A DNA stretch of 64,000 nucleotides from Aspidiotus rigidus (lineage: Eukaryota; Arthropoda; Insecta; Hemiptera; Diaspididae): NCBI GenBank assembly GCA_035079385.1, contig JAVHKY010000052.1:13454001-13518000 (forward strand). Reading direction: 5' to 3'. The notes beneath the pieces were generated by a model. That model had not been told where the DNA came from. It did not search any database and worked only from the letters and a program-made list of their open reading frames with translations. Positions 33,138 to 45,546 of this stretch are shown here, piece by piece. Position 1 is the first letter of the stretch. Each line of letters starts with the position of its first letter. The translations under genes and the position numbers were made by a program.

Positions 33138-36010
33138 TGGACAACCATTGAAGTAAAAAACAAATTGATTCTCGATACTTCTACTTGATTCTCAATCTTT
33201 GAGAGGACAATACTCATTGTTACTCAATAGGGTGACAAATTTCTTTTTTTGTTGCAAGGGAGTGTGATACGCTATCTTTTCCTGATTTTTTTTTTCATCA
33301 CCTTTATGGAGGGATTTTACTATTGTTTGCTACAATTCTTAAGTCACCTATCTAAGTATGTAAAACTGTTGGGGAAGAATTTTTTGTTTATTAAGCAAAT
33401 TGTCTTATGAAGGACTAAATTTGAAAAAGTGAACAGATGGTCAGTTGCTGGCGAATTTTGTAAATAAAACAATCCGATCCAAAAGTAAAAAAACAAGGAG
33501 AAATAAAAAAGAAACAGCGCGAAAGCTTTGAAGCAAACACATGAAGTCAGAGAAGAAATTTGAATAAACCAATGCAGGAATTAAAGCAGGCAATAGCATG
33601 CAAAGAACTAAGTATTATATTTTTTGCCACTAACAGGAACATATAGTTGAAGAAAAATTATTTTCTATTGAGTATTTCTTATGGGTTGGAGCCTCAGAAA
33701 CAACTACATATATAATTACGGGAGGGATTCATAAGAAGTAGGTAGGTAAAATTTAGGCTGCCCACGAGCGTTAAAAATAAGAACAACTGAAATGGAGTGT
33801 GAAAAAAAGAGCGACGATATGAGGCTAGGGAAAAAAATTGGAAGGAGTAGAGCCACTTGGAGGGACTTGAGTTTTAATCGGGAGAAAAAGAACAAATATG
33901 TACAAGTTGGAGTAATTCAGTAACGCCGGTAGTTGAAAGAGTTGGAAACTGTTTTCGAGTAATTACATAGGGTAGAGGATATGACTTATGTCACCCTGTA
34001 GGAAGTATGTCAATTTTGGAGAGCAGGACATGAAAAGAGGTGATAGATTGTCACATTAATTATGTCCCTAATAACGTAACAAGATTTATACATGACAGTG
34101 AAGCATGGAGATCTAGGAGGAGATGAGAATTTATGATTCAGGGGTGACCAGCCCTGAAGTGAGCGAAGATAATTTCTTCATGGTGGGAATTTCTGTTTTA
34201 GGAGGACCAGGAATGGGCTTACATTTAATGATTCCAAATTTGTTGTTTGGTTGCTCTTTTCATCTGAGTGATAAGAAGCTATTTGTAGGATTCAGAAATG
34301 ATAACAGTTTTTTGTACAAGATGGAGTAGGTGATTTTAGGTGAGAGAATGAAGTTTTTAGGCGTGCGAGCATTTTGATCATATTATTATTGAGGATAACT
34401 GATGAGAACCAAAATCCAAATAAAAGTTTCTGCCGATAAGATAAATGATGGAGTATGAAGAATACGTGGGTGTGTTTTTTAGAGATGGGGTAGGAAATTA
34501 TAAGCTTAAGCCTAATGTGAGAGAGATGTATTCAGAAAAAATGGAGGGTGCGATTCTGCAAGGACGCGGACTAAATGAATATTGTAAAGAAGCCTTTAAT
34601 CAGATTTATATTAGGTATTCAATTAAAAAGGTGAATTGAAAGTTGTAATGAAAAACAATATGGCGTTATGAACAAAGTTAAACAAGGAATTCACAGATCC
34701 TCTTATATGAAATGGATTGATTTTGATATTGAGAAATGAGAATTGAATTCAAAATTAGAGTCTCGAAAAAAACGGGTTGGGTTTGATAAAATTTCTAAAA
34801 TTGAAAATTGAGCTAACTAATGCAGGAGGGACTCAGAAAAATTGGAAAAATCAAGTCCTTTGAGCTTTATATGATAGTATATAATAGAGGAGGGTCAGGA
34901 AAAATTTTTGCTATCAAAGGAGTCAGATTTGAAAACAGTTCAATTATTGGGAATCGTGCTATGTATAACAGGAGAGGATTTTGGAAAACATTGAACCACC
35001 AGACGAGTTGAAATTGAAAAAATTTTGTACATCGAGCTATACAATTATGACAACAGGTTATCTTGGGAAAATGTTGATTTTTAAGCTATAAAATATAATG
35101 AGAGAGGAATATGGAACTTTAACTTCTGACATTTATATGACACTTGGAGGAATTGAAAAAATTTCAATCATCATTCTTGGCACATGACAAGACATCAAAA
35201 TTTTCAAGAATCTCCCCCCCCCCCCCTCCCCATCCAAATAGAAAAGGTCGCCAATTAAACCTTAATTTAAATTGGTAGATTACATTATAAACTGAAGAAG
35301 AACTTGACGTGATCACGATTTAACAAAAGAATACTAATGGAATAGTGAATTACAAAAATCAAGACTCGACGTCAAGAATAACCTGTTAGTTGAAGGTGAG
35401 TGGACTCGAAAGAATATATCGAGGACCTCGAAAAAAAAAGTGAAAGAGAAAAGGGAAAATGATTCAACTAATCTTAGCTTACAGGAGGACGACACGTAAA
35501 ATCTATTATTAGGATATGGATAATTAGAGGAGCTGGATGCAGAAGAGTCCAGGACCTATTTCAACGTACCGCTGGGCCCATTTTGGGTGGTTCCAAAAAT
35601 TTTAATGGCAGTCCCGAAAAACAATGGGCTGTTCAAAATTGTATAATCCTTACAACTTATAACTGTTAATTTTGAAGAAGCGATGTTACAATTGTGAAAA
35701 TCTTCTGAGAAGACTGAAAAAGGAGAGTTTGCTGAAAAATTTTGAATACAGGTCCACAGAAAAGTAATACAGAATTTCTACTTCCCCCCCCCCCCCCCCC
35801 CGGAGTAGAAATATCTACATTATTTACCGAGGTTATTAATAAGAAATTTGCATCGCCAGAAATTCATTGACAATTTCTCACTTCTGTTTTGTAATAAGTG
35901 ATAGGCAATATGAAGAAATATTTGAAAATTTATATATGACACAAGTATTAAATAAAAAATATACATTTTTTAATTCCAAAAAATGTCTAAAATATGTGAC
36001 AACGTGAGAG

Positions 36011-36038
36011 GCACGCCGTAGGCGTGCTGTCTTGCTAG
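36011..36038 (+). other. Helitron 3' terminus
   Basis: GCACGCC-GTA-GGCGTGC hairpin (36011-36027), spacer TGTCTTG, then CTAG with T following at 36039. This matches the hairpin-plus-CTRR rule of Helitrons. Confidence 0.6.
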
Positions 36039-36370
36039 TTTAATAACTAGCCGCTTGCGGCGCGCCTCCGGCACGCCTGGCGGCTAGACCTGCGGCGCCC
36101 GGAAGCCTCGCGCTTCGCGCGAGCTGACTCGCGCTCGTTATTCTAAACTTACGGCGCTTGACAGCCTCGCTCTATGCGCTCGCGGTTTTGTAGTGATGGG
36201 CTCGCGCTTCGCGCTCGCCGATTTGTGGTAACAGACTGGCGCTTTGCGCTCGCTGATTTGGGACGACGGTCTACATAACAGAGCGAACTTTCATTCCCAC
36301 TTTTCATAGTTTTCACGTCGTATACACAATACACACACACAGTTCAGAACTAAGCCATCACAACGCCTGG
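36039..36370. other. GC-rich repeat tract after the Helitron end
   Basis: About 330 bases strikingly GC-rich against AT-rich flanks, made of short palindromic words (CTCGCGCTTCGCGCGAGC, GCGCTTTGCGCTCGC, CCTGGCGCGCC). No reliable coding frame. It may be the tail of an adjacent or older Helitron-type insertion. Confidence 0.45.
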
Positions 36371-36800
36371 CGCGCCTGGCATATCATTCTGTCCTACTCC
36401 TACATCTGTCTCAGTCCTTAATCTGTCAACAGCAAGACTTGGGTTTCTCCTATTCAATAACAATAATATAATTATTCTTTTTCAGAAATTCTCCAAGACC
36501 CCACCAAATCTCATTATGGCCATATTTTAATACCAATGAAATTTTCTTCATTAGATATCTACCGGTATCAAATAATTTGATTGATGAATACCTAGAATAG
36601 AGCAGATATCATTTCAAGCGGTTCTGTATTCATAATTTAAACTACAATTCTATCTAACTGCGTATATTTGCCATGGGTGTTCCTTGAAATCTTGAATCCA
36701 GTGAAGTCGAGAATTGATGCTATTTTATTTTTCATCTATCAGTATTGCATAATTCGAATTGATAAATAAATTAGATCAGATATCATTTCATGCGATCGAA

Positions 36801-37700
36801 GATCATGTTCTGTATTTATAATTCGAACCACAATTCTATTTATGCAATGGGTCAAAAACACATCGAACTACTCCCTACCTCTTTTTAAACTCTTTCTCCC
36901 ATTAATGAGTAATGGTCCACTCGCGCTTGTCAGTCTTTTCATCCGATCGACTTCACTCACAGAAGAAAACAGAAAACCAGGGAAATATTTTGGATTGGTA
37001 TTCTCATGAAATCTCGAGTTCAACTTTTGGCTACCTAGGCCTAATTCTACTTCGTTCCAAATTTCATAATTCACGAGAAACCGAAGGTAGATGCCATCAA
37101 GCGAATCAATAATACCCAATAAAATATCTACATCTTCCGATATTATGGAACAATTTTCAGTTGCGTTTCGTTATTACCTACTTCTGAAATAAATCTCATC
37201 GTTTCTTAATTCAGTTCTCTTTCAATTTCGAACAGTATCGCACTGAAACAGCAGAGTGATAATACGAAACAGAGGATGATGATATAATAGATCACGTTCT
37301 GTATTCATAATTCTAACCACGATTCTATTTATGCAATCGATCAAAACCACACCCAACTACTTTCTATTTCTCCGATCGACTTTCCTCACAAAACAAAACA
37401 GAAAACCAGGACAATACCCATTCTTAGGAAATCTTGAGTTGAACTCTTGGCTAGTTCTACTTTGTTCCGAATTTCATGATTCACGAAAGGCCGAAGCTAG
37501 GTGCGATCATGAATAAATGATACGCACTAAAATATCTACGTCGTCCGATATTATCAGACAATTTGGAATTTTGTTTCGTTATTTCGTTATCATTTCTGAA
37601 TAATAATATTATTTCTGAAATAAATCTAATCGTTTGGTTTCTCAGTTCAGTCGCGTGTTCTCTTCCAAATTCCGATCTTTTGGAACTAAAACAGCCCAGT
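36801..37700. repeat. diverged tandem duplication, unit ~490 bp
   Basis: GTTCTGTATTTATAATTCGA and CACAATTCTATTTATGCAAT at 36807-36846 correspond to copies near 37296. Further shared words are GATCGACTT, AACAGAAAACCAGG, AAATATCTAC and TCCGATATTAT. A partial third copy of the start lies near 36626. Noncoding. Confidence 0.65.
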
Positions 37701-37764
37701 GATAATAATGACAGAATGATGATGATAATAAAACTTTTCTAGACCAATAAGAATAAAGTATCAA

Positions 37765-38391
37765 CTACGGCGATGACCGACTGATAGCACCCTCGATATC
37801 GTCATGTAGGACCGAGTGATCGCACCCCGGCGGCACCGACGGATTCCGCGCATGATGACAGAACGGTACGAATGATGACAGAACGTACGAAATGTAAACA
37901 AACTGTGCTTTATTATATAGGATTTTTGTTTCATGAATATCTTGCGACAGACCACTTTCAAGAATGGGGTGGCAAGGAGTGAACATTGACATTTGTGAGG
38001 AAAATTTCTTCGATACGGCCAATATAATTCTTTGTTTTGACACTTGACTGTTACCAAGCTTAACATACTGTTGATAGAAAAATTCGGTAGCCCAAACGAT
38101 ATTGAAAATTATTTCTTTGGTACAACATAAACCCCCTCGCGTTACAAAGTTGGTAAATTTCATATACGATTGTTGAGTGGATATAGTGCAATAATTATGG
38201 TCATTATTCAGTAGAATAATATCTCTACAGGGCGAACAAGGAAATTTTCCCAAATATTTTCGAGCAATGACACCGGTGATGTAATAGAGGACATTTTTCT
38301 GGTAACGACTCATTTCAAAATAGTCAAGGAATTGCAATATCGATAGGAAAGAACAGTTAGTTCGTCGCCGCTTTTCTCCTCTATTTTTCAA
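37765..38391 (-). pseudogene. P-element/THAP9-type transposase C-terminal fragment
   Basis: 208-codon frame. LYYITGVIARKYLGKFPCSP, CRDIILL and then FVTRGGLCCTKEIIFNIV follow the order hydrophobic-ITG...C..C...RGGL...I seen in the C-terminal part of P-type transposases. N-terminal THAP and DDE regions are absent. The last ~40 residues look unrelated. A fragment, not a working gene. Other DDE families are possible. Confidence 0.4.
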
Positions 38392-38733
38392 ATATTAGTC
38401 TATACCAAGTGATTATAATTCTCACAAACGTTCTTCGCTACATTACAGAAAATATTGAAACTATCTGCATCGCCATAATGCTCGCCGAAATTCACTGATA
38501 ATTCGTTTTATTTATCAAGCGCAACTACATCACACTCGCAGCAATGAGACAGACAAAGATAGTATTACGTTATTATGCTCCCTCTAGGAGAGACGATAGT
38601 GACGCGATAAAGATAAAACGTGTGTTACTGTGTTCAAATATTTTCAACGCGTTCAAGTACTTCAACGCATAGTGCCTTAAGCAAGTTGAAACCTGATAAT
38701 TGACCTAGGTTGTTCATTATCACTTGCGATTAA

Positions 38734-39645
38734 ATGGAGACCGAAGAAATCAAGAAAACGATTCGAGAAGAAATACAAAACGCCTTCAAAGGAATGTCGA
38801 AAGTCTTCGAAAAGAACTTGCAGGAAACGATGAGAAGTTTTCGTGATGAAATAAGAGACACGAAGGAAGAAGTAGCGAGTATTAGAAAGGTGACAACAGA
38901 ACTACAATCTAAAACGGAAGGATTAGAAGAGTATTCCCGATTAGAAAACGTGATAATCAAAGGAATAAAATATGATGGAAGAAACGAATCGGTAGAAGTT
39001 TTGATCGGTAAAGTAATTGATATCGCTACGAAGCTCAAAGTAGATCTGAAAGACCACCACATTAGCACAACTCATCGACTTCCTACAAAGCATAACAACT
39101 CGCCTCCGCCCGTCATAGTCAGACTCGTTAATCGTTGGAAGAAAGAACAGCTGATAGCCGCCTCAAAACAAGCAAAGTTACGAGGAATTTTCATCACCGA
39201 ACAACTCACTCCTTTCAAAGCTAACCTTCTGCGAGAAGCATTACAGTTGAGGAGAGAAGGGAAAATAAAATATGTTTGGAACGCTGGAAACAAAATCATG
39301 ATGAGAAAAGACGACAACGAAGAGGCAATACAGATAATGAATGAAAAGCACCTCAACAGTTTGGTACACCGAGGAGAAAGGTACGAATCCGAAAACGAAG
39401 AAATTCAGACAGATGAAGTGAATGAAAACGACGACAACGATGAAGAAAGTGAATCAAACGACATCAATGATGAAGAAGGTAAATCAAGCGATGCGGGAAA
39501 AGAAAAACAAAAACAACAAAAACCAACCAGCAAGCAGAAGATGCAACGTCAACTCAAAATTTCAACTTTTTCGAAGGCAGTCACACCGAACGAAGAAACA
39601 AAAACAGCGACGACGAACGTGAATACTCGTAGTAAAAATAAGTAA
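38734..39645 (+). CDS. LINE ORF1 protein
   Basis: 303 aa. Residues 1-75 are a charged predicted coiled coil. A central RNA-binding-like region follows (NVIIKGIKY near 83, then THRLPTK and PVIVRLVNRWKKEQLI). The tail is very acidic then Lys/Gln-rich. ORF1 proteins package LINE RNA as nucleic-acid chaperones. The stop TAA (39643-39645) is followed directly by ORF2 in the same frame. Confidence 0.8.
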   Translation: METEEIKKTIREEIQNAFKGMSKVFEKNLQETMRSFRDEIRDTKEEVASIRKVTTELQSKTEGLEEYSRLENVIIKGIKYDGRNESVEVLIGKVIDIATKLKVDLKDHHISTTHRLPTKHNNSPPPVIVRLVNRWKKEQLIAASKQAKLRGIFITEQLTPFKANLLREALQLRREGKIKYVWNAGNKIMMRKDDNEEAIQIMNEKHLNSLVHRGERYESENEEIQTDEVNENDDNDEESESNDINDEEGKSSDAGKEKQKQQKPTSKQKMQRQLKISTFSKAVTPNEETKTATTNVNTRSKNK

Positions 39646-42600
39646 GTGATAAGCTACTCTCTACCTTGCCTTGGTTTGACTGGCCAACATAGGCAAGTAA
39701 GGCCTAAATCTCAGCAAAAACATGACGAGCTATCAGAAATGAAAGCAAATTTAGTCAGGAACACTAAGATTATCAACAATAATCAATTAAAAAATAGAAT
39801 CACAGCCGATAAAGGTCACATAGATGAAAAGTATAGGGAACTAAAAAACAGAATAAAGAAGGGGGGAAAATTAAAAATAGCCACACTCAATGTAAGATCA
39901 CTAAAAGACAATTATAAATTTCAGGAAATCGAAAAAGAAGTAGAAAAATATGGTATAGACATATTAGGAATGGCAGAGGTTAGAAGAAAAAATGAAACAA
40001 TATTAAACACAAAAAAAGGAAATTTATGGTTTTATACAGCTTCAGATGGTCACAGAGGTATAGGTTTCCTAATCAATGATAGACTCAAAAAGAATGTTGA
40101 GAAGTTTACAAGCATCAATGATAGAATCGCAAAAGTGGAACTAAAGGTAAATGAAAGAGAGAAAATGATAATAATTCAGGTTCACGCCCCTACAATGGGA
40201 TCAAAAAAAGAAGAGGTCCAAGAATTCTATGACATCCTAAACGATACGATGAGAGAAGAAAAAGATAATAAACAAAACAAAATCATAGTTATGGGAGATT
40301 TCAATAGTCAAGTTGGAAAAAGAGAAGAAGGAGAGGAAGGAATCTTAGGACCCTACCAATACGGGAAAAGAAATGAAAACGGAGAACTACTAATAGAATT
40401 TTGTAACGAAAATCACTTAAAAATAATAAACACGTGGTTTAAAAAAAAATACAATAAAAGGTGGACCTGGATCTCTCCAAATCTACAAACAAAAACCCAA
40501 ATTGACTACATATTAATGGACAGGCATAGTAAAAATATAAAAAATTGTGGAATCATAAAAAATTTTAATTGCGATACAGATCATAGGATACTAACAATAG
40601 AAATTAATCAGATTGAAACACGAAAACAAAAAAGAAAAAATACAGGCTCCATAAATGATAAAATGAAAAAATATAGAGTAACTTATGAAACTTTGGTAGG
40701 AGAAACTATAGATCGAACACGATGGAATACAAATAGCAACGAAAAATGGAATGAACAAGTAATAAACTTATTAGAAGTAGCCTCTAGGGAAATAATAAAC
40801 AAAAAAGAAGATGAGAATAAAATTGAGACCGATCCTCTAAAACAACTATATAAAAGAAGACAAAAAATAAGCAACAAGAATATAATAACGAGGAAGGACA
40901 GACTCGACATAATAAATTTGAACAAACTCATAAAAATAAAAAGAAGAGAAACGTACAGAGAGAAGGAGGATAACATGATGGAACAAATATTAGAAGAAAC
41001 AATGAGTGTTAAAAAAATAAACAGAAATTTGATGCTGGGTACTAACTGGATGAGCTATTTGATGGAAGAAGGAGGTAAAAAAGTGTATGGTAGAACCGAA
41101 ATAAATGAAGTAGCAACTAGGTTTTACGAAAATCTATATTCAAATGAAACAGAAAGTGCAGACAATGATAGAAACAGAGAAAAAGAATATCAAAAAGAGC
41201 CAGAAATTATGGAGAGCGAAGTAAAACAAATAATACAGAAACTAAAGAACAATAAGGCTGCCGGACCAGATGGCATTACGAATGAACAAATAAAGTACGC
41301 AGGAGATAAATTTATAAGAACATTAACCCATCTGTTTAATAACATACTCGAAACCAAAAAATACCAAAAATATGGAAGGTCTCAAAAATAATAGTAATTT
41401 ACAAAAAAGGAGACAAGCATAAAATCGAAAATTATAGACCATTAAGTATAACCTCAAACATCTCAAAAATATTTGCAAAAATCATAAACAACAGAATGAA
41501 GAAACATTATAACAACACCCAAGCACAAGAACAAGCAGGCTTTAGAGAAGGATACTCGGCAATAACAAACTTACACATAATAAATCAAATAATAGAAAAA
41601 AGTGAAGAACATAACCTAAATTTATGCATGGCTTTTGTAGACTACACGAAAGCTTTCGACTCGATAAAACACTCCTTTCTCTTTAAAGCCATGGAAAATC
41701 AAGGATATAGTACGGAAATAATAAAAATAGTAAGGGAAATGTACAATGGTGCAAAAGCATTTATAACCACTGACGTTGAAGGGAAAAAATTCGAAATAAA
41801 AAAAGGAGTAAGGCAGGGCGACCCACTGTCGTCCGCCCTTTTCAATATTACGCTAGAGGAGGTTTTTAAAAAGATGAAATGGGAGGAAGAGGGAATAAAT
41901 ATAAACGGGTCTTGGCTAAATAATCTTCGCTTTGCTGATGACCTAGTAATAATAGCAAATGATGAAAACAAACTAGAAGAAATGTTAAATGAACTACACA
42001 AAAAAGGCGAGGAGGCAGGACTGAAAATAAATTTTGAAAAAACAAATGTCATAACAAATATCACGAAAAATCAAAAAGAAGAAAATAAGATCAAGATAGA
42101 TAACAAAATAGTAAAGAAAGTAGACGAAGTTATTTATTTAGGACAAATAATAAGTATGAAAAACAGATATGAAAAAGAAGTGAAGAGAAGAATAAAACTA
42201 GGATGGAGTAAATACTGGGCACTAAAAAGAATACTAAAAACGAACCTCTCTCTAAAAATAAAAACAAAAATATTCAATGCTTGTATCATTCCGACCATAA
42301 TATATGGCGCACAAACATGGGCGTTAAGAAAAATAGATAGGGAAAAACTGCAGACAACACAAAATAAAATGGAAAAGGGAATTTTAGGGATAAAGCAAAA
42401 TGTAAGAATAAAAACAAAAAAAGTAAAAACCGTACTCAAAAACAATAAAAATATATTAGAGGAATGTCTATACCGCAAATGGGACTGGGCGGGACACGTG
42501 GCAAGAAGGGAGGGAAACACCTGGGTAAAAAAATCAACTTTTTGGTATTTGGGGTATCAAAAAAGAAAACAAGGAAGACAAAAATTACGCTGGATGGATG

Positions 42601-42716
42601 ACTTCACCTCCCTCTTAACTCACAGATTGTACCATCGAGTGGCACAGTCAAGGCCAGAATGGAAAAGGCTGAGAGTAGCTTTCGCCCGCAAGGGTAACAA
42701 GTACTCATGTACATAA
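39646..42716 (+). pseudogene. LINE ORF2 endonuclease-reverse transcriptase, one frame break
   Basis: The first half (39646-41391) carries an apurinic-type endonuclease: ATLNVRSL, MAEVRRK, VMGDFNSQ, DTDHRIL. It then enters the RT N-terminus (NKAAGPDGITNEQIK). The frame fails near the A6 run 41356-41361, where one extra base would restore it. The second half supplies RT motifs AFVDYTKAFDSI, GVRQGDPLSSALF and NLRFADDLVII and a C-terminal tail with WDWAGHVARR. The endonuclease and RT style resemble RTE/BovB-type elements often annotated as craniofacial development protein 2-like. The first in-frame ATG is at 39739. Confidence 0.85.
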
Positions 42717-42782
42717 TGTATAAAATGTACTAGAAAACTTGTATTTATATGAAAGCCAAATAAATAAATAAATGCTCCCTCT

Positions 42783-43004
42783 CACTCTAACAGGTCGGCC
42801 TGCTTTCGTCACCGTAGTGCTCATTCCAGTTGTTCACTATACTTCGATGTATCGGACTGTGCATGCCGAAGTTTTCTAAGAATACCCTTTCTGTAGATCG
42901 TCATACAATTCAAGGGAAAAGGTTATTTCTATCCTGCTTTCGTTCGGTGTAACGAGCTCTTTCTCCAAACTTTGAATATTTTTTCAAAACACACGCGTAT
43001 TTCG
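42783..43004. other. spacer between LINE and DNA transposon
   Basis: About 220 bases with no frame or repeat recognised. It represents the host sequence into which the LINE inserted. Confidence 0.4.
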
Positions 43005-43191
43005 ACTGATAAGGAAAGGGTGATCATTTGGAATTCAGGATAGTAGTATACGAGTGTACATGCAGTATTTCTATTCCTTCTGTCATCAGTAAGTAATTAA
43101 TTACTCGTATTCTTGAATAATGAAACTTGGTATTCATTAATGACAAGATATTACACCATAAGTCATAACAATGTAAATTGTTAATTTTTAG

Positions 43192-45328
43192 TGATTGAAA
43201 ACGAAGAAATCGAGCGGCATGTGGACAGTCTCGCAAATTACCCGCGATGGGATGTATCATCGCAGGAAATTCTGGAGTCTACTTATCTGCAGAAAGTTGG
43301 AATCGTAGAGGAAAATGAATGGATTGTAAAAATTCGTGGTATATGCCTTCAAGTATCCTCGCCTGGTAATGATCCGCATGTGATCAACATCCTAATCAAA
43401 AAACCTTTACCCGGGAAAGTACAGCATGCGAGGTGTTCATGCACTGGTGGCCGAAGTGGAAAATGTAAACACGCTACTGCAGTGCTGAAATATGTTTCAA
43501 TGTGAGTTTCCTATGTTTTTCTCCTTTATATTTTTTTTCTCTCAAAAGAGCTCACTTCATCAAGTTATTGCTTCCAGAAATGAAAATTTGGAACCGTGGA
43601 CTTGTACTACGGGAACTTGCGTTTGGGATGAGAAAGAATTGAAGAAAGTACAAGAAGATATCTTGAAACCGATACCTTCGCAGAATTTTTGTCATCACAT
43701 TAAACACAAGGAAACCCAGTTACTAGAAATACCAAATTTTTTCGAGAGTGATTTTTATAAAGAGTTTGCTGAAAGTAAACAATTTCTTTTTTTTCTAATT
43801 ATTCTTGCTCGTACAATAGTGGGTAGCTAACTTGATTCGCTTCTTTTGCGCAGACCTACCCGAAAATTGTGCTTTTATGAAATTTATGAAAGGTCGAGGA
43901 ACGTTGAAGAATGTAATGATATCGATGCTGACTGATGAACCTGTACGTATTACTTTGTACTGTATTGATTATTTGTGTGCATGGATATAAATCGTTCTCA
44001 TTCTCACATTCAGCAAATGCCTTACATCTTCGCTCATGTACAGTTATTTCTCGTTTATGAAGTTGTATTGATGGTTTCCAATTTTTCTATTCCTGTGTAG
44101 GTTCCTAAAGAATTCCCGAGAATGTTGAACAATTTGCACAAAGTATCATTTTGGAACTACACTATCGAGGAATTTGTTGCTGCTGGTAAGAAATGCGTGA
44201 CTTTTCATTTGCTTTCAATTTTAAATGTGCTGTGTCTTCACGCTTAATATTGATCTCGGACAAACGCATTATTCCATTTGCGTTCTTTCCTTGTTTTGAA
44301 TGTGTTTCGTTTGGTATGACACCGGTGTTACAAGAAACATAAAGAAGAAATGTTTACGTATTATATTTCTTAATTTTCCGTTTAGTCTGTGTAATGAGCG
44401 TCGCATATTATAAATTCCAGGGAAGGCTCTGGATTTTTCCTTGTCACGAGATGACATTATGAATATTGAGAAAACGACTCGAGATCAAGCAAAAAATCCT
44501 GACTGGTTTAATTACCGAATAGGGCGTATTACCGGCTCTGTTATCGGAACCGTAATGAAAGTGCGCAGCTTCACTTCAAACATAGATGTGTTGAAGAAAA
44601 TTTGCCAACGAAGAAATAATTTAGACACACCTGCTCTCCGTTACGGACGTCTTCACGAAAAGGATGGACTGGAATTATATAAGCGATGTTTTGAAAATCA
44701 TATTAATCTGAAGGTAAATGACTATCATCATTGAAGACATTCGTAAAATGATACTGTCTTCATGTGTCCACTATGTACCCCTTAATTGCTTTACAAAATT
44801 GTTCAATTTGTAGGTGGAACATGTGGGGTTATTCATTGACCAAAAATATCCGTGGCTGGCGGCATCACCTGATGCTTTCGTTTCGTGCGATTGTTGTGGT
44901 AAGCGCCTGATTGAAATCAAATGTCCGTACACTTGCAGCGTTGAAAGTGGAAAATCACTGAGTATTAATGATGTGAAGTGGTTTCCATTGACAAGAAAAA
45001 TAGTGATTATTATTATCAAATGCAACTGCAGATGTTTATCCTCGGATTAGAAACTTGCGATTTTGTCGTTTGGGCGGAGAAGGAACATGTTATCGAACGT
45101 CATCATCGTGATACTGATGTATGTAATGCCATTGTTGAAAGAAGTAGAGAATATTTCTATCATGCGGTCGTTCCAGAATTATTGGGAAAATTTCATACAA
45201 GACAAAGTGGACAGCGGGTAAATAGAAAGCGCAAGTCGGAATCTGGCGTTCAACTTTTTTATCATTCTTTTTCTCATTCATGTAATATCTGTGATTCTGT
45301 TCGTACCTATTATATTCTTAAATTCTGA
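43192..45328 (+). CDS. SWIM zinc finger and YqaJ-type exonuclease protein of the transposon
   Basis: Phase-consistent exons 43192-43501, 43578-43774, 43854-43942, 44101-44185, 44421-44713 and 44814 to about 45328. Exon 1 has a SWIM finger ([13 protein letters not shown], CxC...CxH), usually protein- or DNA-binding. Exons 5-6 form a lambda-exonuclease/YqaJ nuclease: [23 protein letters not shown], then WLAASPDA (metal-binding Asp) and LIEIKCPY (ExK), and [11 protein letters not shown] one-base frame break lies between about 44965 and 45001. Exon 1 starts with the last two bases of a split codon, so an upstream 5' exon, perhaps ending in the A of ATG, is missing from this model. C-terminal limit uncertain. 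Confidence 0.75.
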
Positions 45329-45546
45329 TGATACTTTTTCATTCATTTCTCACTTGATACAGCAATCCATGGTAAAAGATGATTACATTTTTATTGTAAA
45401 CAAGAACAGTGAATATACATGATAGCTCTCGCGTACTTTCATTAATAAGAATCTTCAAATGGATTACAATATACGTGCAGGAAAATAACTTTCAAAGCAA
45501 GAAACATCAATTTGCATAAAAATTCTATCTGTAATTTAGCAGATAT

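Larger units (their letters stand above)
31030..36038 (+). mobile_element. candidate nonautonomous Helitron
   Basis: Left end TCTATATTATTAAAGCGAAG follows an A. The right end has a 7-bp GC hairpin, a 7-base spacer and CTAG followed by T, the classic Helitron 3' terminus. No Rep/helicase frame lies within. The left end is duplicated: an 87-bp segment (31051-31137) recurs at 32071-32157, and ATTATTAAAGCGAAGCTATC occurs twice. The 5-kb span may therefore be a composite of two elements. The limits rest on termini alone. Confidence 0.5.
38586..42771 (+). mobile_element. full-length non-LTR retrotransposon (RTE-like)
   Basis: An 11-bp target duplication ATGCTCCCTCT lies at 38575-38585 and 42772-42782. 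The element has a ~148-bp 5' UTR, ORF1, ORF2 and an (AAAT)n tail ending at 42771 rather than plain poly(A), a tail style common in RTE elements. ORF2 has a single frame break, so it is probably inactive unless the break is an assembly error. The exact target duplication and clean ends indicate recent insertion. Confidence 0.85.

Noticed and set aside
38730..39068. Antisense frames over LINE ORF1 and ORF2 (also 39072-39356, 40683-40976, 41699-42064, 42134-42520)
   Set aside because: Ser/Phe/Ile-rich shadows of Lys/Glu/Asn-rich real frames on the other strand.
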